The translations under genes were made by a program, and so were the position numbers. From NCBI GenBank assembly GCA_023454175.1, contig JAEXRW010000010.1, positions 124,001 through 188,000 of the forward strand: 64,000 nt of DNA, in the 5' to 3' direction. Numbering within the stretch: the first letter of the stretch is position 1; the number at the start of each line of letters is the position of its first letter. The DNA is from Bacillota bacterium. GTDB taxonomy: Bacteria; Bacillota; Clostridia; Christensenellales; JAEXRW01. The notes below the pieces were generated by a model. The model saw only the letters and a program-made list of their open reading frames with translations. It was not told the origin of the DNA and ran no database searches. Of this stretch, positions 27,426 to 36,703 are shown one piece after another.

Positions 27426-27908
27426 TCAATCCCATTGCGTATTGACCGAGACATTATCGGTTATTTTCAGGGTGAACTGGAACTTGCCCGAGGCGCCATA
27501 CCCCACGAGTTTGATCCGATTATTGCCATCGGAGAGGTCGATGGTCTTGGTACCTTCATCCGACCCTTCAAAGACGGTGGTAACCAGGCCTTCCGGCGAA
27601 ACGAGGACGAGCTTGAATTGCCCTTTCTTCATCGATGCAGCATATTCTATCTCCAAAGCCCCAGCCCCTTTGGAATGCAGATAAAATATGGTCCGTGTTC
27701 CATTGAATGAATCATAATCCAAAGTAAACTCGTTGCCGATCCGGGTGGAGGAAGAAGATCCCATTATACAGGTATCGTTTATCGAGGCGATGGCTACATC
27801 ATCGTTATAGATATTCTCATTGACTTTAAAAGCGCCGGAAGAGAAACAGCCGGTGAACAGCAAGAAGGCAGAAAGAACAAAGGCGGATATGATGAACGGC
27901 TTTTTCAT
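27426..27908 (-). CDS. Small putative lipoprotein
   Basis: 160 residues from ATG 27908, with GGAAGGGG upstream. A signal peptide ends in LLFTGC. The mature part is beta-rich (TIFYLHSKGAGALEIEYAASMKKGQFKLVLVSPEG ... GKFQFTLKI split over several strands), like small beta-sandwich surface lipoproteins. Its lipobox is nearly identical to that of the convergent neighbour. No specific family. It precedes no obvious partner other than mrp upstream on the same strand. Confidence 0.6.
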   Translation of the reverse strand: MKKPFIISAFVLSAFLLFTGCFSSGAFKVNENIYNDDVAIASINDTCIMGSSSSTRIGNEFTLDYDSFNGTRTIFYLHSKGAGALEIEYAASMKKGQFKLVLVSPEGLVTTVFEGSDEGTKTIDLSDGNNRIKLVGYGASGKFQFTLKITDNVSVNTQWD

Positions 27909-27973
27909 CCGAAGCACCCCTTCCATTCCAAAAATCTCAACATGCCATGGAACAGCCTTATTCTGCCGTTACC

Positions 27974-28852
27974 TCACAGCCCCAGCTTTTCACGGATGGC
28001 CTGTACGGCGGCGTTCAAAGCTGCCGTATCGGCCTTCTCGATACGGCCGGCGTCACTGAGCTGAGCCAGTTCCGGATTGACAGCGAGGGCCGCAAGCAGG
28101 TCCGTTCCCATCTCGAGCGCCACATCCTCCACCCGGCTCTTGCCAAAAAGCTCGATCTTCCTGCCGCAGTCCGGGCAGCGGACGTAACTCATATTTTCCA
28201 CCAGGCCCAGTACGGGGACGTGCATGGTTTTTGCCATGTTCCACGCCTTTTTCACGATCATGGAGACGAGCTCCTGCGGGGAGGTGACGATGACCACGCC
28301 ATCCAGTGGGAGAGACTGAAAAACTGTCAACGGGATATCCCCTGTCCCCGGCGGCATGTCGATGAAGAGGCAGTCCAGGTCCCCCCAGACCACATCCGTC
28401 CAAAACTGCCGCACTATACCCGTCAAAAGCGGTCCGCGCCAGATGACGGGGGTCTCCTCGGTATCCACGAGCATGTTGATGGACATGACCCGGATACCCA
28501 TCGGGGACTCCAGCGGGTAGATGCCCATCTCGCTGGCATCTGCATGCGCAGTGACACCAAACATCTTCGGAATCGAGGGGCCGGTGATATCGGCGTCCAG
28601 GATGCCCACATTCAGCCCGGCGCGCCGGAACGCCACGGCCAGCAGCGAAGTAACCATGGATTTACCCACGCCGCCCTTGCCGCTGACGACGGCTATGACT
28701 TTTTTCACATTGCTCAGCTCATTGCCCGGTTCACGGCCGGGGGCGGTATCCATCTTTGCATGCGGTTCCCCTTCGGCCCCACCCGCATGGGGGCAGCCCT
28801 TGCATCCGGGAAGGGTGCCGCACAACGATTTGTCACAAGATTCCGTTTCCAA
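27974..28852 (-). CDS. mrp: Iron-sulfur cluster carrier, Mrp/ApbC P-loop ATPase
   Basis: A MinD-like ATPase that assembles and transfers Fe-S clusters. It has a deviant Walker A (SGKGGVGKSMV), switch DADITGPSIP, Walker B-like LFIDMPPGTGD and the C-terminal CPDC motif that holds the bridging cluster. The N-terminus adds a Cys cluster (C-x4-C-x5-C-x2-C) as in NBP35-type members. The start is uncertain: TTG 28852 lies 8 bases after GGAGG; TTG 28867 overlaps that site. It may share a transcript with the small lipoprotein gene downstream. Confidence 0.9.
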   Translation of the reverse strand: METESCDKSLCGTLPGCKGCPHAGGAEGEPHAKMDTAPGREPGNELSNVKKVIAVVSGKGGVGKSMVTSLLAVAFRRAGLNVGILDADITGPSIPKMFGVTAHADASEMGIYPLESPMGIRVMSINMLVDTEETPVIWRGPLLTGIVRQFWTDVVWGDLDCLFIDMPPGTGDIPLTVFQSLPLDGVVIVTSPQELVSMIVKKAWNMAKTMHVPVLGLVENMSYVRCPDCGRKIELFGKSRVEDVALEMGTDLLAALAVNPELAQLSDAGRIEKADTAALNAAVQAIREKLGL

Positions 28853-29068
28853 AGCCAAATCCTCCAATACCGGTAATCATATTCAACTCATGCCCAAAGA
28901 ACGCCAATACGTCCCGCCCTATTATACCACGGTCCAGGTATATCCTAACGCCGAAATCTTTCTTAAGGAGGACTGTCCGGTATACTGCAGCAGCCCGAAC
29001 ACCACTGCCGGCGCCCGAATATAATGCATCATGCTGTTAAAATATGCATTGTGGGGGATCGAAGGCAT

Positions 29069-29347
29069 ATGCGTGCATTGGGTGGATTTTTTGCATTTAT
29101 CGTGGTAGTGAGCCTGCTGCTGATCGGGGCCATGTATGTATGGACGATCGTGGTGGCGGCCAATACCGACGGATTCTGGGCGGCGGCCCTGGCTTTCCTG
29201 CTGCCGATCATTATGCAAATCTACTGGACCATCACGGTCTGGGCAACGACAGGATTCGATACCTACTGCCTGCTTTCAACGATAGCCCTGGGAATCACGG
29301 CACTTTTCTGGATCATTGGCGGAATAGCCAAGGCAGCGAACGATTAA
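29069..29347 (+). CDS. Small membrane protein
   Basis: 92 residues with three hydrophobic helices (about 5-27, 36-56, 62-84: GGFFAFIVVVSLLLIGAMYV, FWAAALAFLLPIIMQIYWTI, LLSTIALGITALFWIIGGI). No motif recognised. The frame is open further upstream to 29024; I choose the ATG at 29069 because the next residues begin the first helix. A terminator follows at 29387. Confidence 0.6.
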   Translation: MRALGGFFAFIVVVSLLLIGAMYVWTIVVAANTDGFWAAALAFLLPIIMQIYWTITVWATTGFDTYCLLSTIALGITALFWIIGGIAKAAND

Positions 29348-29386
29348 GCGGTAACTTATACATACAGTCACAGAGGGAATATCCTT

Positions 29387-29416
29387 AAAAGAGCGGATGA
29401 GCTGTCCGCTCTTTTT
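29387..29416 (+). terminator. Intrinsic terminator
   Basis: AAAAGAGCGGA pairs with TCCGCTCTTTT and ends in Ts, between convergent genes. Confidence 0.9.
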
Positions 29417-29427
29417 GCCGTTCCCTT

Positions 29428-30315
29428 CTATGGCAGCAGATCCCCCTCGGCAGGGCGGGGCAGGAAAACACCGGTACCGGTTCGGACGCTGTCGTTATCC
29501 GCCAGGTAATCGAGGCTTTTCAGCTGATAGCCCATCGATTCCCAGCGGGTGAGCACCTCGTCCAGGATATCGGCATTGGTCTTTGACGTGGCGTGTATCA
29601 GCGCGATCTCGCCGGGATGCGTGCGCTGCATGATGAGGGAGATGGCGGCCCCAGGCTGGGGCTGGTCGTTTACCAGCCAGTCCCGGTACGCAAAGCTCCA
29701 GAATACCGTGGTATAGCCCATTTCCTGTGCGTATTTGAGCGTGGTCTCGGAGAATTTCCCTTGCGGGGGACGGAAGTATTTGGGCATCTCCTTCCCGGTG
29801 ATCTGCCGGAACATATCCTCCACGCTGGTGAGTTCCTCTTTAAATTTCGTGTAGTCCGTCATGGCCGCCATATTCGGATGGTGGTTGCTGTGGTTGCAGA
29901 CTAGGTGGCCCTCCTCCACCATGCGCCTGATGAGATCGGGCTGCGTCTTCAGGTAATGCCCGGTGAGAAAGAAAGCCGCAGGTGTCTTGTGCTTTTTCAG
30001 CGTATCCAAAATCTTAGGCATGTTGCCGTTTTCAAAGCCGGCATCGAAGGTGAGGTAGATGACCTTCTCATCGGGGCTGCCGAGATAATAGTCATTGTAC
30101 TTTTTCAAAAAATCCGGCTCGGAACAGGGGAGGGGCTGCTTGCCGTCGGTACGCGGCTGGTAGTACCAATCGTACTCCACGGTGACGGTGGGTGCCTGAA
30201 AGACGGGCACAGCGGTATTGAACACGCCAGCCGCAGCCAGGGACAAAAGGACGGCCACACAGGCCAGGACACCCAGCGTAAGTCCGATGCGCACCGGTTT
30301 TGTGATCCGTACCAT
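29428..30315 (-). CDS. pdaA: Polysaccharide deacetylase, PdaA-like
   Basis: 295 residues with an N-terminal TM/signal helix (~6-30) and a NodB deacetylase domain. Motifs: TFDAGFENGN (the PdaA variant of the TFDDG motif), SNHHPNM (metal His), RPPQGKFS and a late LIHATSKTN. PdaA removes N-acetyl from muramic acid, needed to make the muramic-delta-lactam of spore cortex, which fits the sporulation genes nearby. The start is ATG 30315, 7 bases after GGAGGG. Confidence 0.85.
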   Translation of the reverse strand: MVRITKPVRIGLTLGVLACVAVLLSLAAAGVFNTAVPVFQAPTVTVEYDWYYQPRTDGKQPLPCSEPDFLKKYNDYYLGSPDEKVIYLTFDAGFENGNMPKILDTLKKHKTPAAFFLTGHYLKTQPDLIRRMVEEGHLVCNHSNHHPNMAAMTDYTKFKEELTSVEDMFRQITGKEMPKYFRPPQGKFSETTLKYAQEMGYTTVFWSFAYRDWLVNDQPQPGAAISLIMQRTHPGEIALIHATSKTNADILDEVLTRWESMGYQLKSLDYLADNDSVRTGTGVFLPRPAEGDLLP

Positions 30316-30381
30316 ATACATACCCTCCGTTTTATACCTTCCCATGATACTTTATGAAAAATGAACAGAGAGTATGATAGC

Positions 30382-30430
30382 AGTTGACAGTTGAAGACTG
30401 AAAGTTGAAGTTGAAAGTTACCTGCGGGGG
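30382..30430. repeat. Intergenic TTGA-type short repeats with CCTGCGGGGG
   Basis: Imperfect tandem GTTGACA/GTTGAAG/AGTTGAA units followed by ACCTGCGGGGG. Similar composites occur near 42342, 43231, 60839 and 61773. Confidence 0.6.
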
Positions 30431-30571
30431 ATCATGGACGATAAGCGATTGACAGCCGTGGCTGCCTGTAGGCATAGATCAGACTGCGGTAAAGCTAAAT
30501 CGTTATCCCATTTACCGGTTTTGGCCCTATAACGGTCCTTCCGGATGCCTGGAGAAACAGGTAAAACCCGT

Positions 30572-30599
30572 TTGCTATTTGTATTTACCCGGGTATAAT
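30572..30599 (+). promoter_or_regulatory. ispE promoter
   Basis: TTGCTA (30572-30577), 16-bp spacer, TATAAT (30594-30599), 23 bases before the start codon. Confidence 0.65.
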
Positions 30600-30621
30600 G
30601 AGATGCGGAGGATAAGAAGGA

Positions 30622-31482
30622 ATGAAACTGATCGAAAAGGCTAATGCGAAGGTGAACCTCGCATTGAAAATAACGGGGGTCCGGGATGACGGCTACCACC
30701 TGCTGGACATGGTACTGATGGAGACGGGACTCTACGATACGCTGGAACTGGAATCTTCAGGCCAGGGCATAACCATTGAGGCGCCCGAAGGGCTCCCCCT
30801 GGGGATGGACAACACGGCTTATAAAGCAGCCTCGGTTTATTTCAGAAAAACAGGGGTGCAGGGGGGCGCGCACATCCGCCTGCACAAGCAGATCCCGGGC
30901 AGGGCGGGCCTGGGCGGGGACAGCTCGGACGCGGCGGCAGTGCTGCGCCTGCTGAACCGGATGCATTACAATGTGGAAAGCGGGAGGCCCTCGCTTTCGG
31001 ACCTGCATACCATCGCGCCGCAGGTGGGCGCAGACGTATCCTTTTTCCTGATGGGGGGCGTGCAGCGGTGCAAAGGCATCGGCGAGGTGTTGGAACACGT
31101 TAAGATGGCTGTTCCTCTCCATATGGTGATCCTGACGCCCAACGAGGGGCTTTCCACGCCCGAGGTATACCGGGAGTACGACCGGCAGCCTTCGGATACG
31201 GGCGGGGACACGGGCAGGGTGGTGGAGGCACTGGAAAAGGGTGACCTTGCCATGCTGTGCAGGGAAATGTTCAACGACCTGGAGGCGCCGGCGATACAAC
31301 TATACCCGATACTGCCCGATATCAAATCGATACTGATGGACCACGGCGCGATGGGGGCGATGATGAGCGGGAGCGGCACGTCGGTATTCGGCATATTCAC
31401 CAGCGAGGAAGAAAGCCGGGAAGCCGCCCAAAAGATCGCGGAAAAGCATAATGACAGGTTCAGACTGATCTACGCGCAGTAA
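30622..31482 (+). CDS. ispE: 4-diphosphocytidyl-2-C-methyl-D-erythritol kinase
   Basis: A GHMP kinase of the MEP isoprenoid pathway that phosphorylates CDP-ME. Motifs: AKVNLALKITGVRDDGYH (substrate site), GRAGLGGDSSDAAAVL (ATP-binding P-GLGGGSS-like loop) and MMSGSGTSVFGIF (motif 3). The length, 286 aa, is normal. AAGAAGGA precedes the ATG. A DUF1385 gene follows on the same strand. Confidence 0.95.
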   Translation: MKLIEKANAKVNLALKITGVRDDGYHLLDMVLMETGLYDTLELESSGQGITIEAPEGLPLGMDNTAYKAASVYFRKTGVQGGAHIRLHKQIPGRAGLGGDSSDAAAVLRLLNRMHYNVESGRPSLSDLHTIAPQVGADVSFFLMGGVQRCKGIGEVLEHVKMAVPLHMVILTPNEGLSTPEVYREYDRQPSDTGGDTGRVVEALEKGDLAMLCREMFNDLEAPAIQLYPILPDIKSILMDHGAMGAMMSGSGTSVFGIFTSEEESREAAQKIAEKHNDRFRLIYAQ

Positions 31483-31543
31483 TATATTATTATTAGGATG
31501 CAACCCAAAGGCAGAGGATGCGGGCATATGGCCAGGAAATAAG

Positions 31544-32287
31544 GTGTCATTCGATTTGTACAGAGTAGGCGGATACGCGGGTTTTTCGGGCATCACCTTC
31601 CAGTCCCATTACGCCCGTGTGAAGGTGACGGGAAACCGCAAGGGCGAATATACCAAGGTGTTTTCCTGGCGTACCGGGGGCATCCTGGCGTATCTCGCGT
31701 GGACGCCGCTGGTGCGGGGATTCGCCGCGTTCGGCAGGATGGGGACCATCGTATTCCTCATCCTTTTTGTCCTCGCGCTGACAGACCTCTTTTACCCCCG
31801 GCTGCTTTCCTTTGAAATCGAGATCCCCGACATTATTTTTTACGCGCTGCTGGTGACGGCCATCGCCTCTCTTCTCGCGATGCGGGACCGGTTCCATACG
31901 CTTTTTGCATACCACGGCGCGGAACACATGGCGCTGAACACCTACAAATCCGGCCAGGAACTCAGCCTTGCCAATATCGCAAAGGCGGGCAGGGCCACGC
32001 CCAACTGCGGCTCGATGTTCGTATTGACATTCCTCCCCCTTGCCATACCGTTTATCTTCATCCCGGACGGCGACTACTTCATCCCGCTGGTCTTTGTGAT
32101 CGCATACGAACTGAACCTGCTGGCGCGGCGGGCGCGCAGGATGAACCCCTTGCTTCGCTTCGGGCTTTGGGTGCAGGAAAGGCTGCTGACGAGAAAGCCC
32201 ACGATGGAGCAGATGGAGACGGCGCGGCGGGGTTTGGTGACGCTTCTGGAGACGATGGAAAAGGCGGGGATACGGGACGCAAGCTGA
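31544..32287 (+). CDS. DUF1385 membrane protein, divergent paralogue
   Basis: 247 residues with several TM helices (three clusters, ~45-70, 80-110, 155-185). It shares the DUF1385 core with the gene at 49492: YHGAEHMALNTYKSGQELS here against YHGAEHKVIHCFESGKELT there, but replaces the conserved HPRCGT by TPNCGS and lacks the N-terminal QGLLEGVMM segment. The start is GTG 31544 with only a weak AGGAA site. Function unknown; the loss of conserved residues suggests a specialised or decaying copy. Confidence 0.75.
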   Translation: MSFDLYRVGGYAGFSGITFQSHYARVKVTGNRKGEYTKVFSWRTGGILAYLAWTPLVRGFAAFGRMGTIVFLILFVLALTDLFYPRLLSFEIEIPDIIFYALLVTAIASLLAMRDRFHTLFAYHGAEHMALNTYKSGQELSLANIAKAGRATPNCGSMFVLTFLPLAIPFIFIPDGDYFIPLVFVIAYELNLLARRARRMNPLLRFGLWVQERLLTRKPTMEQMETARRGLVTLLETMEKAGIRDAS

Positions 32288-32316
32288 CCGGCTGTCATCA
32301 GCAGCAAGGAACGCAT

Positions 32317-33102
32317 TTACCTGACGAACCGATCGATATATCCTACAGACTGCTTCAACCCTTCCACGGTCTTCGTTTCCAAAACCACACGGCAATCATG
32401 TTTGGCTGCGAGCTTGAAGCACTTGTCCAGGTCTATCTCCCCAGTGCCGAGGACGAGATGGTTCTTCCTGCCGACTGCATCGTGGGCATGCATATGACAA
32501 AGCCTGTGCTCATGCTGCATGATGATCTTTTCATCGCAACCGCAGACGCTGTGATCATGACCCCAGTCGTATGTCAGCCCGAAAGCAGGGCTTTCCAGCA
32601 GGAGGGAGAGGCCCTTCTGTAAAAAATCCATGTCATAACCGCCGGCATTTTCAACGCAGATCCTCATCCCGGAGCCGACGATCAATTTATCCGCCCGGTC
32701 ACGGAAGGCGCAAAGACCATCCAAATAGATATCCATGTATTCATTGAAGAGATAGATCCGCCTGTCCGGCATGGTAAAATACACACCTTTGCTCAGGTGC
32801 ATGTTGATGATGGGAGCGGCCAGTTCCCGAGCGAGCGCAATGGTTTGCAGCGCCGTACGAAGGTATGCATCTGCGATTTGTCGATTAAAATCACAGACAT
32901 TGAAGTTTTCATCCAAATGGATGGTATAATAAATTCCTGCATCGGCGGCAGTTTTTAAAAGCTTGGTGGTATCCAAATTGTCTATCTGATATTGGGGCAG
33001 GTTCATATTTAGTTCAATGAAGTCCAGCCCCAATTCCCGGCACAAAGCTGCACATTCCTCCGGACCTTTCGTCTCGATCAAAGTCGGCATGCCAAATTGC
33101 AT
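32317..33102 (-). CDS. TIM-barrel sugar phosphate isomerase/epimerase-like protein
   Basis: 261 residues matching the xylose-isomerase-like / AP-endonuclease-2 TIM barrel: an N-terminal ECAALCRELGLDFIELN, a metal-ligand pattern with INMHLS, CVENAGGY (Glu), YDWGHDHSV (Asp-x-x-His) and HMHAHDA, and a late VVLETKTVEGL. It may isomerise a sugar or act on a small phosphate. No pathway partner adjoins it. A second member, quite different in sequence, is at 42463. Confidence 0.75.
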   Translation of the reverse strand: MQFGMPTLIETKGPEECAALCRELGLDFIELNMNLPQYQIDNLDTTKLLKTAADAGIYYTIHLDENFNVCDFNRQIADAYLRTALQTIALARELAAPIINMHLSKGVYFTMPDRRIYLFNEYMDIYLDGLCAFRDRADKLIVGSGMRICVENAGGYDMDFLQKGLSLLLESPAFGLTYDWGHDHSVCGCDEKIIMQHEHRLCHMHAHDAVGRKNHLVLGTGEIDLDKCFKLAAKHDCRVVLETKTVEGLKQSVGYIDRFVR

Positions 33103-33170
33103 GTATGCACCCCCAATCCATCAACATCATATCACAATTATCATTCTCTTCCAATTGATCGGAAAATCGA

Positions 33171-33204
33171 AAAAGCCGCAAACCCATTGGCGTTTACGGC
33201 TTTG
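33171..33204 (-). terminator. Terminator of the spoIIR-sleB-ypeB cluster
   Basis: Minus-strand hairpin AAAGCCGTAAAC / GTTTGCGGCTTT, followed by TTCGATTTT, 21 bases after the ypeB stop. Confidence 0.8.
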
Positions 33205-33224
33205 TTATATTGCATTCCCACTTG

Positions 33225-34826
33225 CTAGATGGACATCTTGCCTTCGGCGGTATCCAGAATGCGGAAGATCTGCTGCTCGGCGCCTGTGAGCGCATCGATA
33301 TATACGAGGAACTCTTCGTCGTCTTTGAAACCATGCACCTCATAGCAAAAGCGCTCCTTAAGATCCGGCGTGGGGATCACAGCCAGACGGACAGAATCCA
33401 CTTCCATGCGCAGCGCCATATCGTCCACCACCTTGGTCTGGGTGATGACGGGGGGCGGCTCGGAGCGGTTGGAGACGTGATTGAGGATATAGGCCTGGGC
33501 GTCCAACCCCGAAGGCTGGCCGTTTTTCACATTGACACGCACCTTGATCATATCGGGGTAATACAGCACATCGTTGGTGAAGAAGACGCAGTTTACTACC
33601 ACAAAACCCATGGAATACTGGGTATAGACGGACTTCATATCCTTGTACCCTATCGTATTGAGGTAGTCGATGGCCTTCACCGCGATGGCATCCATCTCCT
33701 CAGGCGCGGGCATCCTGTCCATGGTATCCGGGGTACTGACGGTCATGTTATAAACCAGGCCGCCTTTTTTGGTCACCTCGACCAGGGTATTGCCTCCGTC
33801 GGGGAGGGCCCCCTCAAAAACATAACAGGGAACCTTGCCATCCAGATCCCCGGACGCAATGAGGTTTACATTGGCCACCCGGAGCGCCTGCAGGGCCATG
33901 CTTCTGGCCTGGTCGGCCGTGACATCGGCTCCCGGCAGCTCCTTGGGACCCTGGTTGGCCTTGCTGTCGGAAAAAGGGCCGTCATAGATCAGCTGCGGAA
34001 GATCCTGCGTCCCGGCTGTAAGCTTCTCATCCAACGGATTACCGGGTACGGCAGCCAGATAAATATCAATATTCTGCGGCCAATGCACATTGCCGGACTG
34101 GTAAAGCGCATTGAGCTGGCCGGACAGGTCGTTGCACTGGTGGCTCAGGGCGGTCAACTGCGCTACATCGTTGGCGTCAAGCGGCGTGCCCAGCGCCGTT
34201 TTCCGCTCCAGCATGTAGCTGTAATCCCCCACCTGGTTCACAAACCTCGAGAGGTCCCGCACAGCCGTATGCGTGATGGGCAGCTGGGAGAGCATTTGCT
34301 GCGCCGTACCCGCTTCCTTCCACACGTCGGTGAGCAGCAAAGTGGTCTGCCCGGCGGAAGTACCGGTGGAGATGATGAGTTTACTGAGCTTGTTATCCAG
34401 TTCATTCACGCTGCTGGTGACCTGCGCAAATGCGCTGTCGTATACGGCATTGATGCGGGTGATATAGTCCATCTTTTCCTTGCGCTCAAGAATGGCCCAG
34501 GTGACTGCCCCCGCCAAAGCGAGCGCAAGCGCGATGGAAAGCGCCGGAAGGATCCACTTGCGATGCCTGCGCTGCGATCTTTCCGCACGGTTTTCCTCTA
34601 CGACCTGCCCATCTTCATCAACGTATAATGACTCCTCTGAAACCCCGATAACCGCCGGTTTTTTGGGTTCGACAGGAGCGGAAGCCTCGGTATTCATACG
34701 TCTTGAAATGCTGCGCGTTTCCTCGGCAATGAATATAACCGGTCTCTCCTCTTCCGCTTTTGCCTCGATCCCGGGATCTTCACCGTACTCTTCACGATCC
34801 TTTTCCCTGTCTCTGAACCATCTCAC
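33225..34826 (-). CDS. ypeB: Germination protein YpeB
   Basis: YpeB stabilises and localises the cortex-lytic enzyme SleB in the spore. 533 residues. A charged cytoplasmic N-terminal extension (~1-85), longer than in Bacillus, is followed by one TM helix (~90-112) and an extracellular part. That part has a helical region (~120-300) and PepSY-like beta domains (VTKKGGLVYNMTVSTPDT, PSGLDAQAYILNHV, KERFCYEVHGFKDDEEFLVYIDALTG). It lies 13 bases after sleB, the conserved pairing. Confidence 0.9.
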   Translation of the reverse strand: MRWFRDREKDREEYGEDPGIEAKAEEERPVIFIAEETRSISRRMNTEASAPVEPKKPAVIGVSEESLYVDEDGQVVEENRAERSQRRHRKWILPALSIALALALAGAVTWAILERKEKMDYITRINAVYDSAFAQVTSSVNELDNKLSKLIISTGTSAGQTTLLLTDVWKEAGTAQQMLSQLPITHTAVRDLSRFVNQVGDYSYMLERKTALGTPLDANDVAQLTALSHQCNDLSGQLNALYQSGNVHWPQNIDIYLAAVPGNPLDEKLTAGTQDLPQLIYDGPFSDSKANQGPKELPGADVTADQARSMALQALRVANVNLIASGDLDGKVPCYVFEGALPDGGNTLVEVTKKGGLVYNMTVSTPDTMDRMPAPEEMDAIAVKAIDYLNTIGYKDMKSVYTQYSMGFVVVNCVFFTNDVLYYPDMIKVRVNVKNGQPSGLDAQAYILNHVSNRSEPPPVITQTKVVDDMALRMEVDSVRLAVIPTPDLKERFCYEVHGFKDDEEFLVYIDALTGAEQQIFRILDTAEGKMSI

Positions 34827-34839
34827 GGCTTATACCTCC

Positions 34840-35529
34840 TCATATGCAGAAACGGTGATTACCGATAACGACGAGCACCCGCAGTGAAAGCATCCACTTA
34901 TTGGTGGTTTTCGCGGGGTTGTAATAAAAGAGCGCACCACCGGAAGGGTCCCAGCCGTTAAAGGCGTCCCGCGCGGCCTGCAGCGCGGTGGCATCGGGCG
35001 CATAATTGATCTGCCCGTCACTGACGACGGAAAATGCGCCGGGCTGGTATATGACGCCGGCCAGGGTATTGGGGAATTGCGAATTTTTCACCCGGTTCAA
35101 GACGGTGGCGCCAACGGCCACCAAACCTGCATAGGGCTCGCCCCGTGATTCGGCGTAAATCAGACGAGCCAGAAGATAAATATCGTTGCTGGAAGGGTTG
35201 CTGGAGCGCGCGACCGTAGCGGTGGAAGAAAGGGAGATCCCGATCTTGGCGGCGGTCATAACACCTACAATGCCATCGGGATAAAGCCCGTTTTTACGCT
35301 GAAAATATTTCACTGCGGCTTCTGTGCCCGCACCGTAATCGCCGTCCACAGGCCCCGGATAATAGCCCCAGTCCCGCAGGCGGGCCTGCACCTTCACCAC
35401 ATCGTCGCCCTTGCTGCCGAGGCGAAGGGCTGCCGCATCGGCAGACGGAGAGGGAACGGCCAGGAACGTCAGCGTATAGGTGAAAATGAGTGCAAGCAGG
35501 ACCGCAACGCACTTTCTGGTAAAGACCAT
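34840..35529 (-). CDS. sleB: Spore cortex-lytic enzyme SleB
   Basis: A lytic transglycosylase that degrades cortex peptidoglycan at germination. 229 residues: signal peptide (~1-30), a peptidoglycan-binding domain (LRLGSKGDDVVKVQARL ... DGDYGAGTEAAVKYFQ) and a Hydrolase_2 catalytic domain with the active-site Glu in LARLIYAESRGEPY and VGATVLNRVKN. I use ATG 35529 behind AAGGTTGGGGTG; ATG 35547 is possible. It sits between spoIIR and ypeB. Confidence 0.93.
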   Translation of the reverse strand: MVFTRKCVAVLLALIFTYTLTFLAVPSPSADAAALRLGSKGDDVVKVQARLRDWGYYPGPVDGDYGAGTEAAVKYFQRKNGLYPDGIVGVMTAAKIGISLSSTATVARSSNPSSNDIYLLARLIYAESRGEPYAGLVAVGATVLNRVKNSQFPNTLAGVIYQPGAFSVVSDGQINYAPDATALQAARDAFNGWDPSGGALFYYNPAKTTNKWMLSLRVLVVIGNHRFCI

Positions 35530-35584
35530 AAACACCCCAACCTTCATATGCCTTCTTGCATAGGGAGGTTTTATGGCCTCCCCG

Positions 35585-36145
35585 TTATTTGCCGAACATC
35601 TCCTGCCACCACTGCTCCAGGAGCGATCTGTACTGCACATCGACCTGGGACGGATCGGACGTGATGGGTACGCCCTCCATATCCGCAATACATAGCGGCG
35701 GGAAAATGACACACCACCAATTCTGCCCCGCACCTTTCCCCAGTACCAAATTCAGCGCGCGGTATTCTCCTGCGGGATATACCCTGCCGCCATAGGATTT
35801 GGCGGGAAAGGAATACGTGCCGATATCGGCTTTCACGCCGTATGTCAGCGCATTATCCTCCAGGATATCCTCTGCCGTGCGCTTGATATCCCCTAGCAGC
35901 GGAGCAAGCAGGTTCTCTGCATCCTTTTCGCCGCCGGAACTGGCCGCCTGAGCGACCAGCGGCATAACCGCATCACGGACCTGCAACTTCACTGCCTGGT
36001 CTTCCTGCGAATCACTGTTGGCCACCACATGCAGCCTCAGGATGCCACCCGGGCTATCTGCCTCCTCTGCGATGCCCCGGTACAAAAAGAGGGAGGCGAC
36101 GGTGATGGCGATAAGGATCAAAGCGATAATCAGGCGCTTTTTCAT
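35585..36145 (-). CDS. spoIIR: Stage II sporulation protein R
   Basis: SpoIIR is secreted from the forespore and triggers SpoIIGA to process pro-sigma E in the mother cell. 186 residues: an N-terminal TM/signal helix (~3-22) followed by the conserved LRLHVVANSDSQEDQAVKLQVRD block and PAGEYRALNLVLGKGAGQNWWCV. The ATG at 36145 follows AAGGCAGAG. In Bacillus spoIIR lies in the prfA-ywlC cluster; here it sits ahead of sleB-ypeB instead. Confidence 0.95.
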   Translation of the reverse strand: MKKRLIIALILIAITVASLFLYRGIAEEADSPGGILRLHVVANSDSQEDQAVKLQVRDAVMPLVAQAASSGGEKDAENLLAPLLGDIKRTAEDILEDNALTYGVKADIGTYSFPAKSYGGRVYPAGEYRALNLVLGKGAGQNWWCVIFPPLCIADMEGVPITSDPSQVDVQYRSLLEQWWQEMFGK

Positions 36146-36185
36146 AGCCACTCTGCCTTTCACGTGAACTTGATATTCCAAGTGA

Positions 36186-36215
36186 AATTATTCCCTCTCG
36201 TGGAAAGGATTAAAC
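36186..36215 (-). promoter_or_regulatory. Possible sigma-F promoter of spoIIR
   Basis: On the minus strand GTTTA, 15-bp spacer, GGGAATAATT, compared with the sigma-F pattern GyATA-15-GGnnAnAHT. About 40 bases before the spoIIR start. The position and the known forespore control of spoIIR support it; one -35 base differs. Confidence 0.45.
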
Positions 36216-36703
36216 CGGTGGGCAGTATTACCCGGCATCCACACACGAACGACCTGAAACAGTTCACGTAAAAGACGTGTATTTATGTCTTTTGCCTTTA
36301 TTATTGCTTTCACACATAAAAACTTATTTTAGGATTTCACTGAGAATTGAACGTAAAATGCCCGGGCGTCATTTGACCAGTATAGCAGGCATTGCCTGCC
36401 GGCCTGCGCACGATCAGTTGTTTCCAGGCGATGCATCGATCTGCTCAATACATCCGCAGCAGTCAGTACGCCTGATCAGCGCGGCAAATAGATGACAGTA
36501 AATTTGTGGCATTGCCAATAAAAAAGGAAACATATCGGTGCATATGCATATACTTATATACAGGCAGGGACATGTCTGCCTATCATCTAAAGAGTATGCG
36601 GAAAGGGAGACCGGCCTTCAAAGGTATGAATTCCTTCCTCCAGGGCAAGAATAACAATTGGGAAATAGTTCTGTATATTCATGTGATAGTAAAAATATTG
36701 CGG
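36216..36703. other. Intergenic region between divergent spoIIR and rho
   Basis: No gene with a ribosome site is seen. AAAAGAC ... GTCTTTT at about 36267-36293 makes a weak hairpin. A few short frames on the plus strand look random. Confidence 0.4.

Noticed and set aside
33210..34628. 472-codon frame opposite ypeB
   Set aside because: Antisense shadow; ypeB is supported by family motifs and the sleB neighbour.
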